This document shows, one piece after another, positions 19,101 to 26,737 of a DNA stretch of 64,000 nucleotides (positions are counted from its first letter, which is position 1; each line of letters begins with the position of its first letter). This stretch comes from an uncultured Eubacterium sp. (GTDB taxonomy: Bacteria > Bacillota > Clostridia > Lachnospirales > Lachnospiraceae), in contig CAJTZF010000010.1 in assembly GCA_910584245.1 (NCBI GenBank), forward strand, positions 22,152-86,151, in the 5' to 3' direction. The position numbers and the translations under genes are program-made. The notes beneath the pieces were generated by a model that ran no database searches, was not told the DNA's origin, and saw only the letters and a program-made list of their open reading frames with translations.

Positions 19101-20746
19101 AAAACGGCATAAAGCAGAATAATGTCGAGATAAAGACATACAGCGGCGAAAATGACGATCCGTTTACGCCGGAGTCCGAGCAGCCGTGGGATGCGGAATC
19201 ACTTCTTCTGACGCCGGGATTGACTTATACGACAGAGGATGGGGTTGTACATCCGATCACTAGTATGCTGACGAATTGGAATTTGTGTGCGGATCCCACA
19301 TCGATCGATAACAGCGATGTGGACGGAAAGCTATATGTCTACGGAACAACAGAAGGTGTCGATTACGAAGACGGTGAGATGGTGATAAATGGATACAACA
19401 ACCATTCTTTGACGATTATGTCTACCAAGGACATGGTAAACTGGACCGACGAAGGGTTTATGGATAACAAAAATCTGACAAACCAGCCTGAAAGTGTTAC
19501 TGGAAAGGTAAATTGCAAATGGTCAGGCGGGAAAGCATGGGCGCCGTCGGGGCTGAAGATTGATGGTGATGGCGACGGCAAGGATGAATATTATCTATTT
19601 TATACGGATGGAGGCGCTGTCGGTTATGTACAGGGAGAATCCCCGACAGGTCCGTGGAAGGATGATCTTGGAGTGGCGTTGTTTACAAGAGATACGCCGA
19701 ACTGCAGTGGTGTGGAATGGTGTTTTGATCCGGCAGTGCTTGTCGATGACAAAGGGGACGCCTATGTATATTTTGGCGGGGGATTGCCGCAAGACAAGGC
19801 AGTAGCGCATCCGAAAACCGGACGCGTAGCTAAGATCAAGTTTGAACAGGGAACTGGGAAAGTATTGTTGGATGGTGACCCACAGGAGATGGACACATAC
19901 TATTTCTTTGAGGATGGAGAGATTAACCAGTTTCATGGCAAATATTTTTATTCCTATTGTACGAATTTCCTTGTACCCGGTATAGTTGAGGCGCCAGGTG
20001 CACTGGGACCAATTGGGGCCGGGCAGATTGCGTGCTATGTATCAAGCGATCCGATGAATATTGTTTTTGATCCCGAAAAACAACAGAGTACAGATAGCCT
20101 GAAATATTTGGGTACGATATTGAGCAATCCGAGCTCTATATACGGAAAGTCTTATAATAACCATCATCATATGCTTACGTTCAAGGGGCGTGAGTACATT
20201 ACTTACCATTCAACAGCGTTGGAAAATATGATGTACCATACAGCAAAAGATTACCGCTGTCTGCATGTGGATGAGATCGAAGTTGACAAGGATACGGACC
20301 AAATCAGTATTACGCCTACGTATAAAGGGGCATCCCAGATTGAAAACTTTAATCCGTATGAAACAATTAATGCCACGACGACTTCTTATAGTGCAGGGGT
20401 GAAGTCATCAAAATCCGATGCGGTACACGCGATGGTGCTTGATAAAATTCACACAGGAGACTGGACTAAAATCAGCGGAGTGGATTTTGGTGAAAAGGGC
20501 GCTGCTGCTGTGGCTGCTAAAATTACATCATCGACGAATAATGGTGCAATTGAAATATTTATAGATGATCCGACTGTTGCAGCAAATAGAATTGCCTCAC
20601 TTAACATGAAAACTACAGGTGAGGAGACTTATGACATGGTACAGACGGAAATCGAAGAGAAGCTTACGGGCGTACATGATGTCTATTTTGTATTCCGCGG
20701 TTCCGGTTATAAGGTGGCATCGTGGGAGTTTACCGAGAGTAAATAG
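16187..20746 (+). CDS. Secreted bifunctional xylan-degrading enzyme: BIG2, CBM, GH10 xylanase, GH43, CBM6-like
   Basis: A 1519-residue exported glycoside hydrolase. The order is signal peptide (1-25), lysine-rich BIG2 Ig-like domain (about 26-104), Pro/Ser/Gln-rich linker (105-225), CBM4/9/22-like carbohydrate module (about 228-368), GH10 endo-xylanase (about 369-738), Pro linker, second beta-sandwich module (about 780-945), GH43 five-blade propeller (about 1010-1380) and CBM6-like domain (about 1385-1519). GH10 catalytic residues are visible: acid/base E537 (WDVANE) and nucleophile E652 (ITELD). GH43 residues are base D1036 (CADPTS), D1181 (FDPAV) and acid E1268 (EAP). One chain may thus cut the xylan backbone and remove arabinose or xylose. 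The start is ATG 16187 after AGGAAAGGA; an earlier in-frame codon at 16136 would place 17 unlikely residues before the signal peptide. Confidence 0.93.
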   Translation: MKRKSIAILLCLSMILTLFVSSEQSMAKKVKPKLNKKKVTLYVGKSVRLKVKGTKKKVKWKSSSKKVATVSSKGKVKARKAGKTRITAKFGKKKLVCRVTVKNKKAGTSTVPKPSEAVLVTASPQPSAGAQASAIPQGSFGPQQSAGAAESDKPRETAGAEPSSGPQQSESSRPQQSAGVAESDKPQETTEVEQSAKPQQSAGAQTSAGPHVSSEPQASETPRVPELSKQASFENGTEGFKAQGNADIEVVDGGYQGKCLQVSNRTAASDGVVYEAGGEVAAGEGYTVQGYAKVGNGSGTLKCMYRTGDGEDCVHELLVVQVSGEWVKFMGTITVPEDFAKLDIWFELSDSTDTFYMDEVSITEIVSIKDTYDSIFGKMGTCINIDQLEDPEILKYVKKHYSSLTLENGMKPGYIMQGWMPLISREEAKAKTGDYVIPDNYEEEKVPQFDFTTVDKALKMAKENGFKIRYHVLMWHSQSPEWFFKEDYSKDSGAAYVSAEKMYARMEMYIRSMIHHVYTLDDGAYRDVVYTWDVANEYFSNTPDKNWSAVFGNREGNLGNRPPFIKRAFEIAYDELEKYSLADSVSLFYNDYNTYMNTDEIIELIHYINSDRKLCRGIGMQTHLAVDFPSVDSYIRTLHRFVREGFEVQITELDVICVDPDERPDETIEEAYENQAKYVGELAEKLVAYQKASDHAITSLTWWGLYDDVSWRKESHVLMFGKGLHDAKPAYFAFMKAASSGAPNPTPTPGVPAVPTPPVPNETPKYTPPAQTASPVAIYDFSDESSYKNELPEGAASVVNEDGSITLTFTKQYAAFNFYLPDNAQNYYSNYKSVALTYTSEGGDLGHALYDVNMQGKDGDSSAGKHPDWGQRIKESANGERIIVLAVSDSDSPTDPNNPYIGGCVRGLQIFNPNELADGKTITITIKSLRFCDKENPTDEDLGQEDLPMEPGTYRFMNSYTYGYEEGIIAYKNGIKQNNVEIKTYSGENDDPFTPESEQPWDAESLLLTPGLTYTTEDGVVHPITSMLTNWNLCADPTSIDNSDVDGKLYVYGTTEGVDYEDGEMVINGYNNHSLTIMSTKDMVNWTDEGFMDNKNLTNQPESVTGKVNCKWSGGKAWAPSGLKIDGDGDGKDEYYLFYTDGGAVGYVQGESPTGPWKDDLGVALFTRDTPNCSGVEWCFDPAVLVDDKGDAYVYFGGGLPQDKAVAHPKTGRVAKIKFEQGTGKVLLDGDPQEMDTYYFFEDGEINQFHGKYFYSYCTNFLVPGIVEAPGALGPIGAGQIACYVSSDPMNIVFDPEKQQSTDSLKYLGTILSNPSSIYGKSYNNHHHMLTFKGREYITYHSTALENMMYHTAKDYRCLHVDEIEVDKDTDQISITPTYKGASQIENFNPYETINATTTSYSAGVKSSKSDAVHAMVLDKIHTGDWTKISGVDFGEKGAAAVAAKITSSTNNGAIEIFIDDPTVAANRIASLNMKTTGEETYDMVQTEIEEKLTGVHDVYFVFRGSGYKVASWEFTESK

Positions 20747-20762
20747 AGATAGGAGTAGTATT

Positions 20763-20794
20763 AGCGACGGCATGTCTATTGCCGCCGCTTTTAT
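20763..20794 (+). terminator. Rho-independent terminator after the xylanase gene
   Basis: AGCGACGGCA and TGCCGCCGCT form a 10-bp stem with one A-C mismatch and a 7-base loop, followed by TTTTAT. Confidence 0.7.
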
Positions 20795-20842
20795 AAAAAG
20801 ACGCCAAGTACTGGCGGACAAATAAGAGTGGAGGCAGAAATT

Positions 20843-21571
20843 ATGGGATTGTTAGAAAGTATGATGGAAAAACTGGGGTATCCGTATCAGGTACTGCCTG
20901 AAAAATCGTCTATGGATGAGGTGATGGCTATTTATAAGGAGGCCGTAGAAAAAGGAAAGAAAGAAGGATTCACCCCTGTGATTGTGCCAGAGGATGATGT
21001 TTTGGATGATTATTTCGGAATTCTAAAGCAAGAGGATGGATTTGATGTACAGGATACGCTTCAGAATATAGGAAATGGCGGAAGGGAATTGCTACAGCAG
21101 AATTTAAAAGAGCTTACAGGGCCGGAAGAGGATGATTTGGAGGCGCTGGATTTGAATGAGCTGATGGGGGAGATTGGGAACGGTGAAAGTATTGATGGGT
21201 TCTATTCCCTACAGGGATTTTATGATGATGGGAAACAAGTCGTTTTGCTTGAAGTGCCTACAGACAAGCCGTGGGAGGTCGTTGTTTATGTACCCTTTGG
21301 CGGCTGGAATGAATGTCCTGCACCGGACGATATGGCGGCCATATGTAAATATTGGTATGAAAAATATATGGCGGTTCCCGCTGTAATTACCCACGACACA
21401 CTTGAGTTTATTTTGCCGGAACCGATTTCAAAGGATGAGGCGATGGAGGTTGCACAGGAGCATTATGCATTTTGTAATGATCGGTTAGACCAGTGCACGC
21501 AAAGTGGAACGCTCGGCGAGGTGGCAGATTCGCTGTGGCAGTCAAAGATATGGTTTTTCTGGTGGGATTAA
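20843..21571 (+). CDS. DUF4253-family protein
   Basis: A 242-residue soluble acidic protein. The C-terminal third (from about residue 120) resembles DUF4253, including the PFGGWNECP segment and the aromatic end FFWWD. Members of that family have no defined biochemical role; some lie with toxin-immunity or polymorphic loci, but there is no such context here. The ATG at 20843 is preferred because GGAGG at 20830-20834 precedes it by 8 bases; an in-frame GTG at 20828 overlaps that site. It converges on the next gene with only 20 bases between stops. Confidence 0.7.
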   Translation: MGLLESMMEKLGYPYQVLPEKSSMDEVMAIYKEAVEKGKKEGFTPVIVPEDDVLDDYFGILKQEDGFDVQDTLQNIGNGGRELLQQNLKELTGPEEDDLEALDLNELMGEIGNGESIDGFYSLQGFYDDGKQVVLLEVPTDKPWEVVVYVPFGGWNECPAPDDMAAICKYWYEKYMAVPAVITHDTLEFILPEPISKDEAMEVAQEHYAFCNDRLDQCTQSGTLGEVADSLWQSKIWFFWWD

Positions 21572-21591
21572 AAAAATAGCAAGAAAGCAGG

Positions 21592-22245
21592 TTATCTTCG
21601 CTGGTTGCGGTGGAGCACATTTCCGGCAAATTCAACAGTTGGGCCGAGCAGTAAAACCATGAGAAGGGTGGTGACACCCCATTCACCGCTGACCAGTATC
21701 GCTATGCATGTGACCAGCGCGTCATAACAGAGGCGGATTATTTTGAACATATCTTTGCGCTTAAATTTCTGTTCTAGTTTGTTGTTGATGATAAACGGAA
21801 TTGCATCATAAGGCGAAGTGCCGTGCCCGGACTGCATGTAACAGGCCGCCGCGATAACAAAAATAACTAGCGCAGGGATCAGGACGCCAATGCGCACGGC
21901 AAGGGATAGCTCCTGTGGGATGTGAATAACCTGATTTAGTATAAAGGTACAGAAATCAGCAGAATATCCGACGAGAAGCATATTACCAACGGTTCCTGTA
22001 CCAATCAGGCTCCGGTCAAGTATGAGGACACATAGAAGTAGTGCGAGGTTGAGAAAAAGCTGGTATGTTCCGAGTGATAACCCGAGCTTTGCGCTGATAC
22101 CATAATTCATCGCAGAGTAGGGATCGGTACCGAGGTTGGTTACTTTTAAAAGAGAAACACCGAATCCCATAATGATAACGCTGCCCATCATTAAGAAAAA
22201 GCTGTTTCGCCAGGTTTTGTCCAGTTTTATGTAAGGTGCTTTCAT
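21592..22245 (-). CDS. YczE/YitT-like integral membrane protein
   Basis: A 217-residue protein with about five TM helices. It carries the repeated LGTDPYSAM and HGTSPYDAI motifs, one in each half, typical of the YczE/YyaS group. Some YczE proteins help non-ribosomal peptide production in Bacillus, but the molecular role is unknown. The ATG at 22245 follows AAGGAA by 8 bases; a GTG at 22263 is in frame upstream but overlaps this site. The gene is transcribed away from the accessory cassette that begins at 22.5 kb. Confidence 0.8.
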   Translation of the reverse strand: MKAPYIKLDKTWRNSFFLMMGSVIIMGFGVSLLKVTNLGTDPYSAMNYGISAKLGLSLGTYQLFLNLALLLCVLILDRSLIGTGTVGNMLLVGYSADFCTFILNQVIHIPQELSLAVRIGVLIPALVIFVIAAACYMQSGHGTSPYDAIPFIINNKLEQKFKRKDMFKIIRLCYDALVTCIAILVSGEWGVTTLLMVLLLGPTVEFAGNVLHRNQRR

Positions 22246-22263
22246 TTCTAAATTCCTTTTCAC

Positions 22264-22590
22264 TTGTTTATGTCAAACGTCTCCTTGATTAGAAAGTATA
22301 TCACACGTGAATTGTTCTTGTAAAGAGGGAACCCCTTTTTAAATTTTGTGAGAAAATATTTGGATGTAAAGTAGTAGCCTACACAATTACTGCTGTAGGT
22401 TATATTTTATTGGGATTTTAGTTATACTTACTAAATATTATAGAATTGAAAGATATAGTGTTGACGTTTTATTATTTAATTATTATAATAAAAATAAAGA
22501 GGTGAATATGATACAGTAGAAAATGTATATTAAAATAAAAAAGTTTAATATTAAACACTTTAGTAGCAAAGAATTATGGAGGGAAAAGTT
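22264..22590. other. AT-rich regulatory interval before cassette A
   Basis: 327 bases without a convincing gene. It contains a weak hairpin (TAGCCTACA at 22375-22383 with TGTAGGTTA at 22394-22402, followed by TATTTTAT), the cassette A promoter (22461-22489), and a perfect 14-base palindrome GTTTAATATTAAAC (22543-22556). The composition shifts sharply to AT-rich compared with the upstream housekeeping genes. Confidence 0.6.
22461..22489 (+). promoter_or_regulatory. Predicted sigma-A promoter of cassette A
   Basis: TTGACG (22461-22466), 17-base spacer, TATAAT (22484-22489). The leader to the first gene is about 95 bases and holds the GTTTAATATTAAAC palindrome. Confidence 0.75.
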
Positions 22591-23034
22591 ATGACAAAAA
22601 AATTGAAAACATTAAGTTTTGTATTGGCTGGTGCAGTTACACTTTGTCTTTGTATGGGCGTTAATGCATTCGCGACGGATGATAATTATTCATTTGCTTT
22701 TATGATTAAACCTTATCACGCAAATTCAAGAGTAGAATCTTCTGGTGCAAGATACCGCGAAACAACAGATCCTAAGAATATGTGGAAAGTAGGGCTGAGA
22801 AAAAGCGGAGAGGGAGCAGGAACCATAACAAATTTTTGGCTAGAAGTTTATGATGAGACAAATGTAAGTGGAGATATTAGTGCAAAACAAGGAACAAAAA
22901 ATTATTACAAAGCTGCATATGAAACAGCTAGTCAGAAAAATGTGTATTTGACGGCAGAAAATAATGGATATGACTCAATTCGGTACAATGTATCTGGGGT
23001 TTGGGATGAAGAAACAGGAAAGTACCAGGGATAA
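22591..23034 (+). CDS. Cassette A small secreted protein (DUF2712-like)
   Basis: A 147-residue Sec-exported protein. The signal peptide is clear (lysines, hydrophobic core, cleavage after NAFA at residue 28), leaving about 119 cysteine-free residues. The mature part resembles DUF2712 proteins: an ARYRETT segment, a central SGEGAGTITNFW segment, an AENNGYDS stretch and the terminal VSGVWDEETG. No function is established for that family; members lie near ABC transporters, which fits here. GGAGGG at 22578-22583 ends 7 bases before the ATG at 22591; an in-frame ATG at 22576 overlaps the ribosome binding site. A hairpin at 23070-23106 follows, then three membrane proteins and an ABC ATPase. Candidate secreted toxin, peptide signal or envelope factor; this is inference. 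Confidence 0.75.
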   Translation: MTKKLKTLSFVLAGAVTLCLCMGVNAFATDDNYSFAFMIKPYHANSRVESSGARYRETTDPKNMWKVGLRKSGEGAGTITNFWLEVYDETNVSGDISAKQGTKNYYKAAYETASQKNVYLTAENNGYDSIRYNVSGVWDEETGKYQG

Positions 23035-23069
23035 GAAATTTAAGTAGTATTTATAGGTAAATTATTTAG

Positions 23070-23106
23070 GGGTGTCAAAAAGCTATCTTAATGTTTTCTG
23101 ACACCC
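23070..23106 (+). other. Intercistronic hairpin after the cassette A secreted-protein gene
   Basis: GGGTGTCA (23070-23077) and TGACACCC (23099-23106) form an 8-bp stem, extended inward by AAAA/TTTT with a bulge. No T-tract follows, so it is more likely a 3' stabiliser or partial attenuator that lets the secreted-protein transcript exceed the transporter transcript. Confidence 0.55.
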
Positions 23107-23155
23107 TGAGCTAAGGTAATAGATAATTTATAAGTTGCAAAAAGGAGGAGCTTTT

Positions 23156-23962
23156 ATGTCTATAAAAGCAGAATTATACCGAATTTTAAAGTCATCCAAA
23201 AGCCGTATTTTTATTTTTTTAATTTTTCTAGTTCCTGTTGTGGACATATTGCTAAATTTCCAACAGAATGTAGTTCCGCATCTACACGAAGAGGGGGATT
23301 TTTCTGTTTTTCTGTATCATCCGTCAGAAGCAGCTTTTTTATCAGGGGCCTCTCACGGCCATATTACACAGATGTTGCTTATATGGTTGATGCCAATATA
23401 TATTCTTTTGATTTATGGGGATTCTTACATATGGGAAAAGTCATGTGGATATACGGGGATTATATTTTCCCAGTATAGCAGGAAGAAGATTGTCCAGACT
23501 AAATTCGCGGTTTCCTTCTTGCTGTTTTTTAGTATTATTTTTTTGAGCTTGCTACTAAATTTTCTTTTGGCAAATCTTTTGTTTATGGGCGGAAGCGATT
23601 TTAAAGGAATGGAGTTGATGCTGGCAGAAGGCGACTTGTCGGGCTGGTGGGCGTGGTCTCTGGAAAATCCGTTTCTGGCTTATTTTTTATATATGATTTT
23701 GTATAGTATATTAGCAGGAATTTTTGGAGTGGTTTGTTATGCAGTGTGCTATCTGGCACCCAGTTATAAACTGGCATATCCGATTTGTTTCTTTTTGTGG
23801 TTTGGCCAGATTGTATCACCGTACAGTATTACTTATGCGATCCAGCCATTTATTGAATATGGACCAGAATATTTTCTTCCGGCCTTGCTGATTTTCTTTG
23901 TGATTGCTTTTGCAATTGTAGTGTTTAGCAGGTGGCATGAGGTAAGATGCGATGAATACTAA
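23156..23962 (+). CDS. Cassette A ABC-2-type membrane protein 1
   Basis: A 268-residue membrane protein with about six TM helices and a long external loop between TM1 and TM2. The segment EKSCGYTGIIFSQYSRKKI after TM2 matches the E-x-G loop seen in ABC-2 type permeases of the bacitracin/BitE class. AAGGAGG at 23140-23146 fixes the ATG at 23156. The end overlaps the next gene by 11 bases, indicating coupled translation. It probably forms part of the membrane channel with one or both of the next two proteins and the ATPase at 25429. The transported or sensed substrate is unknown. Confidence 0.75.
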   Translation: MSIKAELYRILKSSKSRIFIFLIFLVPVVDILLNFQQNVVPHLHEEGDFSVFLYHPSEAAFLSGASHGHITQMLLIWLMPIYILLIYGDSYIWEKSCGYTGIIFSQYSRKKIVQTKFAVSFLLFFSIIFLSLLLNFLLANLLFMGGSDFKGMELMLAEGDLSGWWAWSLENPFLAYFLYMILYSILAGIFGVVCYAVCYLAPSYKLAYPICFFLWFGQIVSPYSITYAIQPFIEYGPEYFLPALLIFFVIAFAIVVFSRWHEVRCDEY

Positions 23963-24671
23963 GACAAAACTATATATAGTGTTTCTAATCGGCTTTTTTG
24001 CGATACGTTGGTGGTTGCTAAACCGAAATTATCTGTTAGACATAGGATCGAAAGATATAGCGATTCTGAATGATATCGCATCATCCTATAGTGGTTACAA
24101 TGATATTTATGTGCATGGTTCAGCATATACGCTATTTTATTTATTATTAGTCAATATGTTTTTACCAAATATGAATAACCAGGTACTGCTCCGGATGAAT
24201 AGGATTTCGTATATACGGTGGTTATATTGGAAAATGGTTTATGCTGCTGCGATGTTTACAGTAGTGTTTGTAAGTGTAGCCGTCTTGTTTATGACAGGTA
24301 CGATTGGGCCTCAAATGTTATTCAAATGGGGTTATTACTATTCCGTGCTTCTTACTCTTGTTTTAACATTTTTATATTATGTGTTGATGGGAACGGTGTT
24401 TTTATTTATGTACATTGTTGCAGGGACAAAAACAAAAGCATTATTTGCAGTCTATTTTATTTCTGTTTTTTTGGTCGGTTTGCCCTATTTTACAAGAATC
24501 TACTGGACGCCAGTGATTTCTTTGGTTGTTATGGATGATATGCTGGAAAGTAACATACATATAGGAAAGATAATGTTGAATATAGTAAAACTATCCGGGC
24601 TTAGCTTGTTTTTTTATTTATTTACAGCTTTTATCTTTAATGGAAAGGATTTATTGCGTAAAAATGGATAA
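23952..24671 (+). CDS. Cassette A membrane protein 2
   Basis: A 239-residue protein with about six TM helices (first near residues 5-25, others at roughly 55-75, 95-118, 130-158, 165-185 and 212-232). It has no recognisable catalytic motif. The loop between TM2 and TM3 (RMNRISYIRWLYWKM) has the short amphipathic positively charged form found in ABC-2 permease-like subunits. It overlaps both neighbours, so all three membrane genes are one translation unit. Unlike gene 1 it has no strong ribosome binding site, so it likely depends on re-initiation. Confidence 0.68.
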   Translation: MNTKTKLYIVFLIGFFAIRWWLLNRNYLLDIGSKDIAILNDIASSYSGYNDIYVHGSAYTLFYLLLVNMFLPNMNNQVLLRMNRISYIRWLYWKMVYAAAMFTVVFVSVAVLFMTGTIGPQMLFKWGYYYSVLLTLVLTFLYYVLMGTVFLFMYIVAGTKTKALFAVYFISVFLVGLPYFTRIYWTPVISLVVMDDMLESNIHIGKIMLNIVKLSGLSLFFYLFTAFIFNGKDLLRKNG

Positions 24672-25380
24672 TCAAAAAGTGTTAAAAAATATTATTTTTA
24701 TCGGATTGATTTTACTAGCTGATTTTATGCTGGCCCGGTTACATGTGGATGGGGATATGCTTCCATTTTATGATGGAGTTGCTTATGGGGCGAGTATGTA
24801 TTTTTATATGCTTCAATTTTTTGTTTTTGCATGTTATAGCTTATATATGCACAGTGAGTTCGAAAACTTTCTGTATGGCGCAGGGGTGTACCGGTTAGTG
24901 AGGGAAGGAAGAAAAAAGATGTTTTGGAGGTTGAATGCCAGACTGGTAGCACTCTTTATAGGTATTAGTTTTGCTCAATTGGCAGGTTATGGGATGATAA
25001 AACTTCTTCTGGCAAAACAACTCTATTTAATTGACAGAATTTCATTTTTACATATTTGTATTGTGAATCTTTTGGCATATTATTTTGTCTTTTTTCTTCA
25101 GATGATATTGGAACTGTGGTTTTCAGGAAGAATTGCTATGTACCTGGTTATGCTGTACTATTTATTCAGCCTTTTTGCCGGGGACAATTTGCATCTGTTG
25201 GGGAATCGTCTCTCATTGCTTCAATTTTTGTTTCTTCCCAACATTACAATGCGGTTGCGATGGGAAAAAATGTGTAGCTCTTTTTGGATGACTGGAATAG
25301 AATTTGTGTTTTTAGTTGGAATAATTATTGCGGGGCTATTTGTTGGCTGCAAATTATTTCAACAAAAGGATATTGTGTGA
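24664..25380 (+). CDS. Cassette A membrane protein 3
   Basis: A 238-residue membrane protein with about six TM helices and the same charged loop after TM2 (YRLVREGRKKMFWRLN) as its upstream neighbour, so the two are probably distant paralogues. The start is uncertain: ATG 24664 overlaps the preceding stop (likely re-initiation), whereas an in-frame ATG at 24640 has no ribosome binding site. With membrane proteins 1 and 2 it gives this cassette three membrane subunits, one more than cassette B. Confidence 0.65.
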   Translation: MDNQKVLKNIIFIGLILLADFMLARLHVDGDMLPFYDGVAYGASMYFYMLQFFVFACYSLYMHSEFENFLYGAGVYRLVREGRKKMFWRLNARLVALFIGISFAQLAGYGMIKLLLAKQLYLIDRISFLHICIVNLLAYYFVFFLQMILELWFSGRIAMYLVMLYYLFSLFAGDNLHLLGNRLSLLQFLFLPNITMRLRWEKMCSSFWMTGIEFVFLVGIIIAGLFVGCKLFQQKDIV

Positions 25381-25428
25381 AATAGAGCAAAAGAGAACGG
25401 TGTTCATTTTGCGGAAATGAGGTGAAAT

Positions 25429-26067
25429 ATGAGTAGAGTGGTATTGGATCATTTATGTAAATCAATAAAGAAAAAGGAGGTGCTGCGGGATATCAGTTAT
25501 TCATTTGAAGAAGGAAAAATATATGGACTGTACGGTCGTAATGGCTCAGGAAAAACGATGTTATTGCGCGCAGTGTGCGGTCTGATTTTTCCTACTTCCG
25601 GAACGATTGATATTGATGGAAAGAGGCTGCACCAAGAGATTAGTGTTCCGCCTAGTGTGGGTGTAATAATTGAAAATACAGAATTACTTCCTCAATACGA
25701 TGCCCTTACGAATCTTAAAATACTGGCAAAGATAAAGAAAATTGTCTCGGAAGAGGAGATAAAGGAAACGATACGTATGGTTGGATTAGATCCGGAAAGC
25801 CGGCAAAAGGTAAAAGCCTATTCACTGGGAATGCGTCAGAAACTTGCCATAGCCCAGGCCATTTTCGAGAAGCCGGAATTGTTGCTGCTGGACGAGCCAA
25901 CGAATGCCTTAGATGAGAATAGTGTAATAAATATTAGGGAATTGTTTTTGAAGTTGAGGGAAAAAGGTACGACTATTATTATTGCCAGTCATAACAAAGA
26001 AGATTTGAGTGTATTAGCAGATGAGACGCTTTATATAAACCAAGGAAAATTGGAGGTTAAAATATAG
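25429..26067 (+). CDS. Cassette A ABC transporter ATPase (BcrA-like)
   Basis: A 212-residue ATPase. Walker A is GRNGSGKT, the signature is the altered YSLGMRQK in place of LSGGQ, Walker B is LLLLDEP and the H-loop is ASHN. The short length, the missing C-terminal extension and the GMRQ-type signature are typical of peptide-antibiotic self-protection ATPases (BcrA, SkfE or NatA type). GAGGTG at 25420-25425 precedes the ATG at 25429. It closely resembles the cassette B ATPase at 29526 in all these motifs. It ends the cassette; a strong terminator follows at 26099-26135. Confidence 0.85.
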   Translation: MSRVVLDHLCKSIKKKEVLRDISYSFEEGKIYGLYGRNGSGKTMLLRAVCGLIFPTSGTIDIDGKRLHQEISVPPSVGVIIENTELLPQYDALTNLKILAKIKKIVSEEEIKETIRMVGLDPESRQKVKAYSLGMRQKLAIAQAIFEKPELLLLDEPTNALDENSVINIRELFLKLREKGTTIIIASHNKEDLSVLADETLYINQGKLEVKI

Positions 26068-26098
26068 CGGTTTAAATGTTGAAATGAAGAAGTGTTTT

Positions 26099-26135
26099 TA
26101 TGACCTATGCGATTGCTGCAATAGGTCATATTTTT
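26099..26135 (+). terminator. Terminator of cassette A
   Basis: TATGACCTAT (26099-26108) and ATAGGTCATA (26121-26130) form a perfect 10-bp stem with a 12-base loop followed by TTTTT. Confidence 0.85.
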
Positions 26136-26142
26136 ATGGAAC

Positions 26143-26163
26143 TTTAAGTTTAATAAACTTAAA
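26143..26163. promoter_or_regulatory. Palindrome upstream of the cassette B promoter (possible operator)
   Basis: TTTAAGTTTA and TAAACTTAAA are perfect inverted arms around one A, ending 25 bases before the -35 box. The core AAGTTTAATA also occurs at the cassette A palindrome (22542-22550 region). It could bind a regulator shared by both cassettes; AT-rich sequence makes chance a serious alternative. Confidence 0.35.
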
Positions 26164-26187
26164 ATTAATATATTATAAAATGGAATG

Positions 26188-26216
26188 TTGATTTTTAGTC
26201 ATCAATTTAGTATAAT
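26188..26216 (+). promoter_or_regulatory. Predicted sigma-A promoter of cassette B
   Basis: TTGATT (26188-26193), 17-base spacer, TATAAT (26211-26216), 42 bases before the first start codon of cassette B. Confidence 0.72.
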
Positions 26217-26257
26217 GGTATAAAACAATAAAAAAATTAAGCAAGGAGGGTACTGTT

Positions 26258-26644
26258 ATGTTTAAGTTATGTAAAAATGCATTTGCAAAAAAGGTTGTCT
26301 GCTTTTCGCTATTGTGTGCGATCGGATCCCAGCTTTACTCTGTAAATTCATTAGCGGCAACAAAGAGCTGGAGCCTATGTCGTACCAATGGCCCGTCTAG
26401 TGAGTGGCTGACAAAGCGTGAAATTACTTTTACGACTACAAAGTCGACTACAAAGGTGACTTGTGATAAGGTTGGGGGAGGAGCAAGAATTGCCGTCTCG
26501 ACTTCTAATGGAATCGACTGCGCTTTTAGCAGAGCTGGGTCGGTATCTGTTTCATCAGCGATTGGAAAAGACGAATTAGCTTATATTAGGTATACAGATA
26601 TTGGAACACGGAGCAGTAATCCAAGTGGTAAAATTGTCTACTAA
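26258..26644 (+). CDS. Cassette B small secreted protein
   Basis: A 128-residue exported protein with a signal peptide (cleavage after about NSLAA, residue 34), leaving about 94 residues rich in Ser and Thr. The mature part has three cysteines (in SLCRT, VTCDK and IDCAF), so at least one is unpaired or joins another chain. I recognise no family; it shares size, export route and gene position with the DUF2712-like protein of cassette A but little obvious sequence. AAGGAGGG at 26243-26250 precedes the ATG. A hairpin at 26669-26716 separates it from the downstream genes, as in cassette A. Confidence 0.72.
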   Translation: MFKLCKNAFAKKVVCFSLLCAIGSQLYSVNSLAATKSWSLCRTNGPSSEWLTKREITFTTTKSTTKVTCDKVGGGARIAVSTSNGIDCAFSRAGSVSVSSAIGKDELAYIRYTDIGTRSSNPSGKIVY

Positions 26645-26668
26645 TTATTTGCAGGAAATCGTTTGTCA

Positions 26669-26722
26669 ATGGGTATCTTTTGGGGGCATGTTGTAAAAAA
26701 CTTGAAGGATACTCATTTTATT
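26669..26722 (+). other. Intercistronic hairpin after the cassette B secreted-protein gene
   Basis: ATGGGTATCTTT (26669-26680) pairs with AAGGATACTCAT (26705-26716) over 12 bp with two G-T pairs, followed by TTTATT. It sits at the same place in the cassette as the 23070-23106 hairpin and may be a partial terminator or mRNA stabiliser. Confidence 0.5.
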
Positions 26723-26737
26723 GATTGGAGGAATTGG

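Noticed and set aside
22523..22594. 23-codon leader frame whose TGA overlaps the cassette A start codon
   Set aside because: The ATGA overlap is tempting as a coupling device, but its own start has no ribosome binding site and the main gene has a strong one, so chance in AT-rich DNA is more likely.
26258..26644. Lanthipeptide or sactipeptide precursor interpretation of the cassette B secreted protein
   Set aside because: It has a standard Sec signal peptide, no double-Gly leader, and no LanM/LanBC, radical SAM or C39 peptidase genes nearby.
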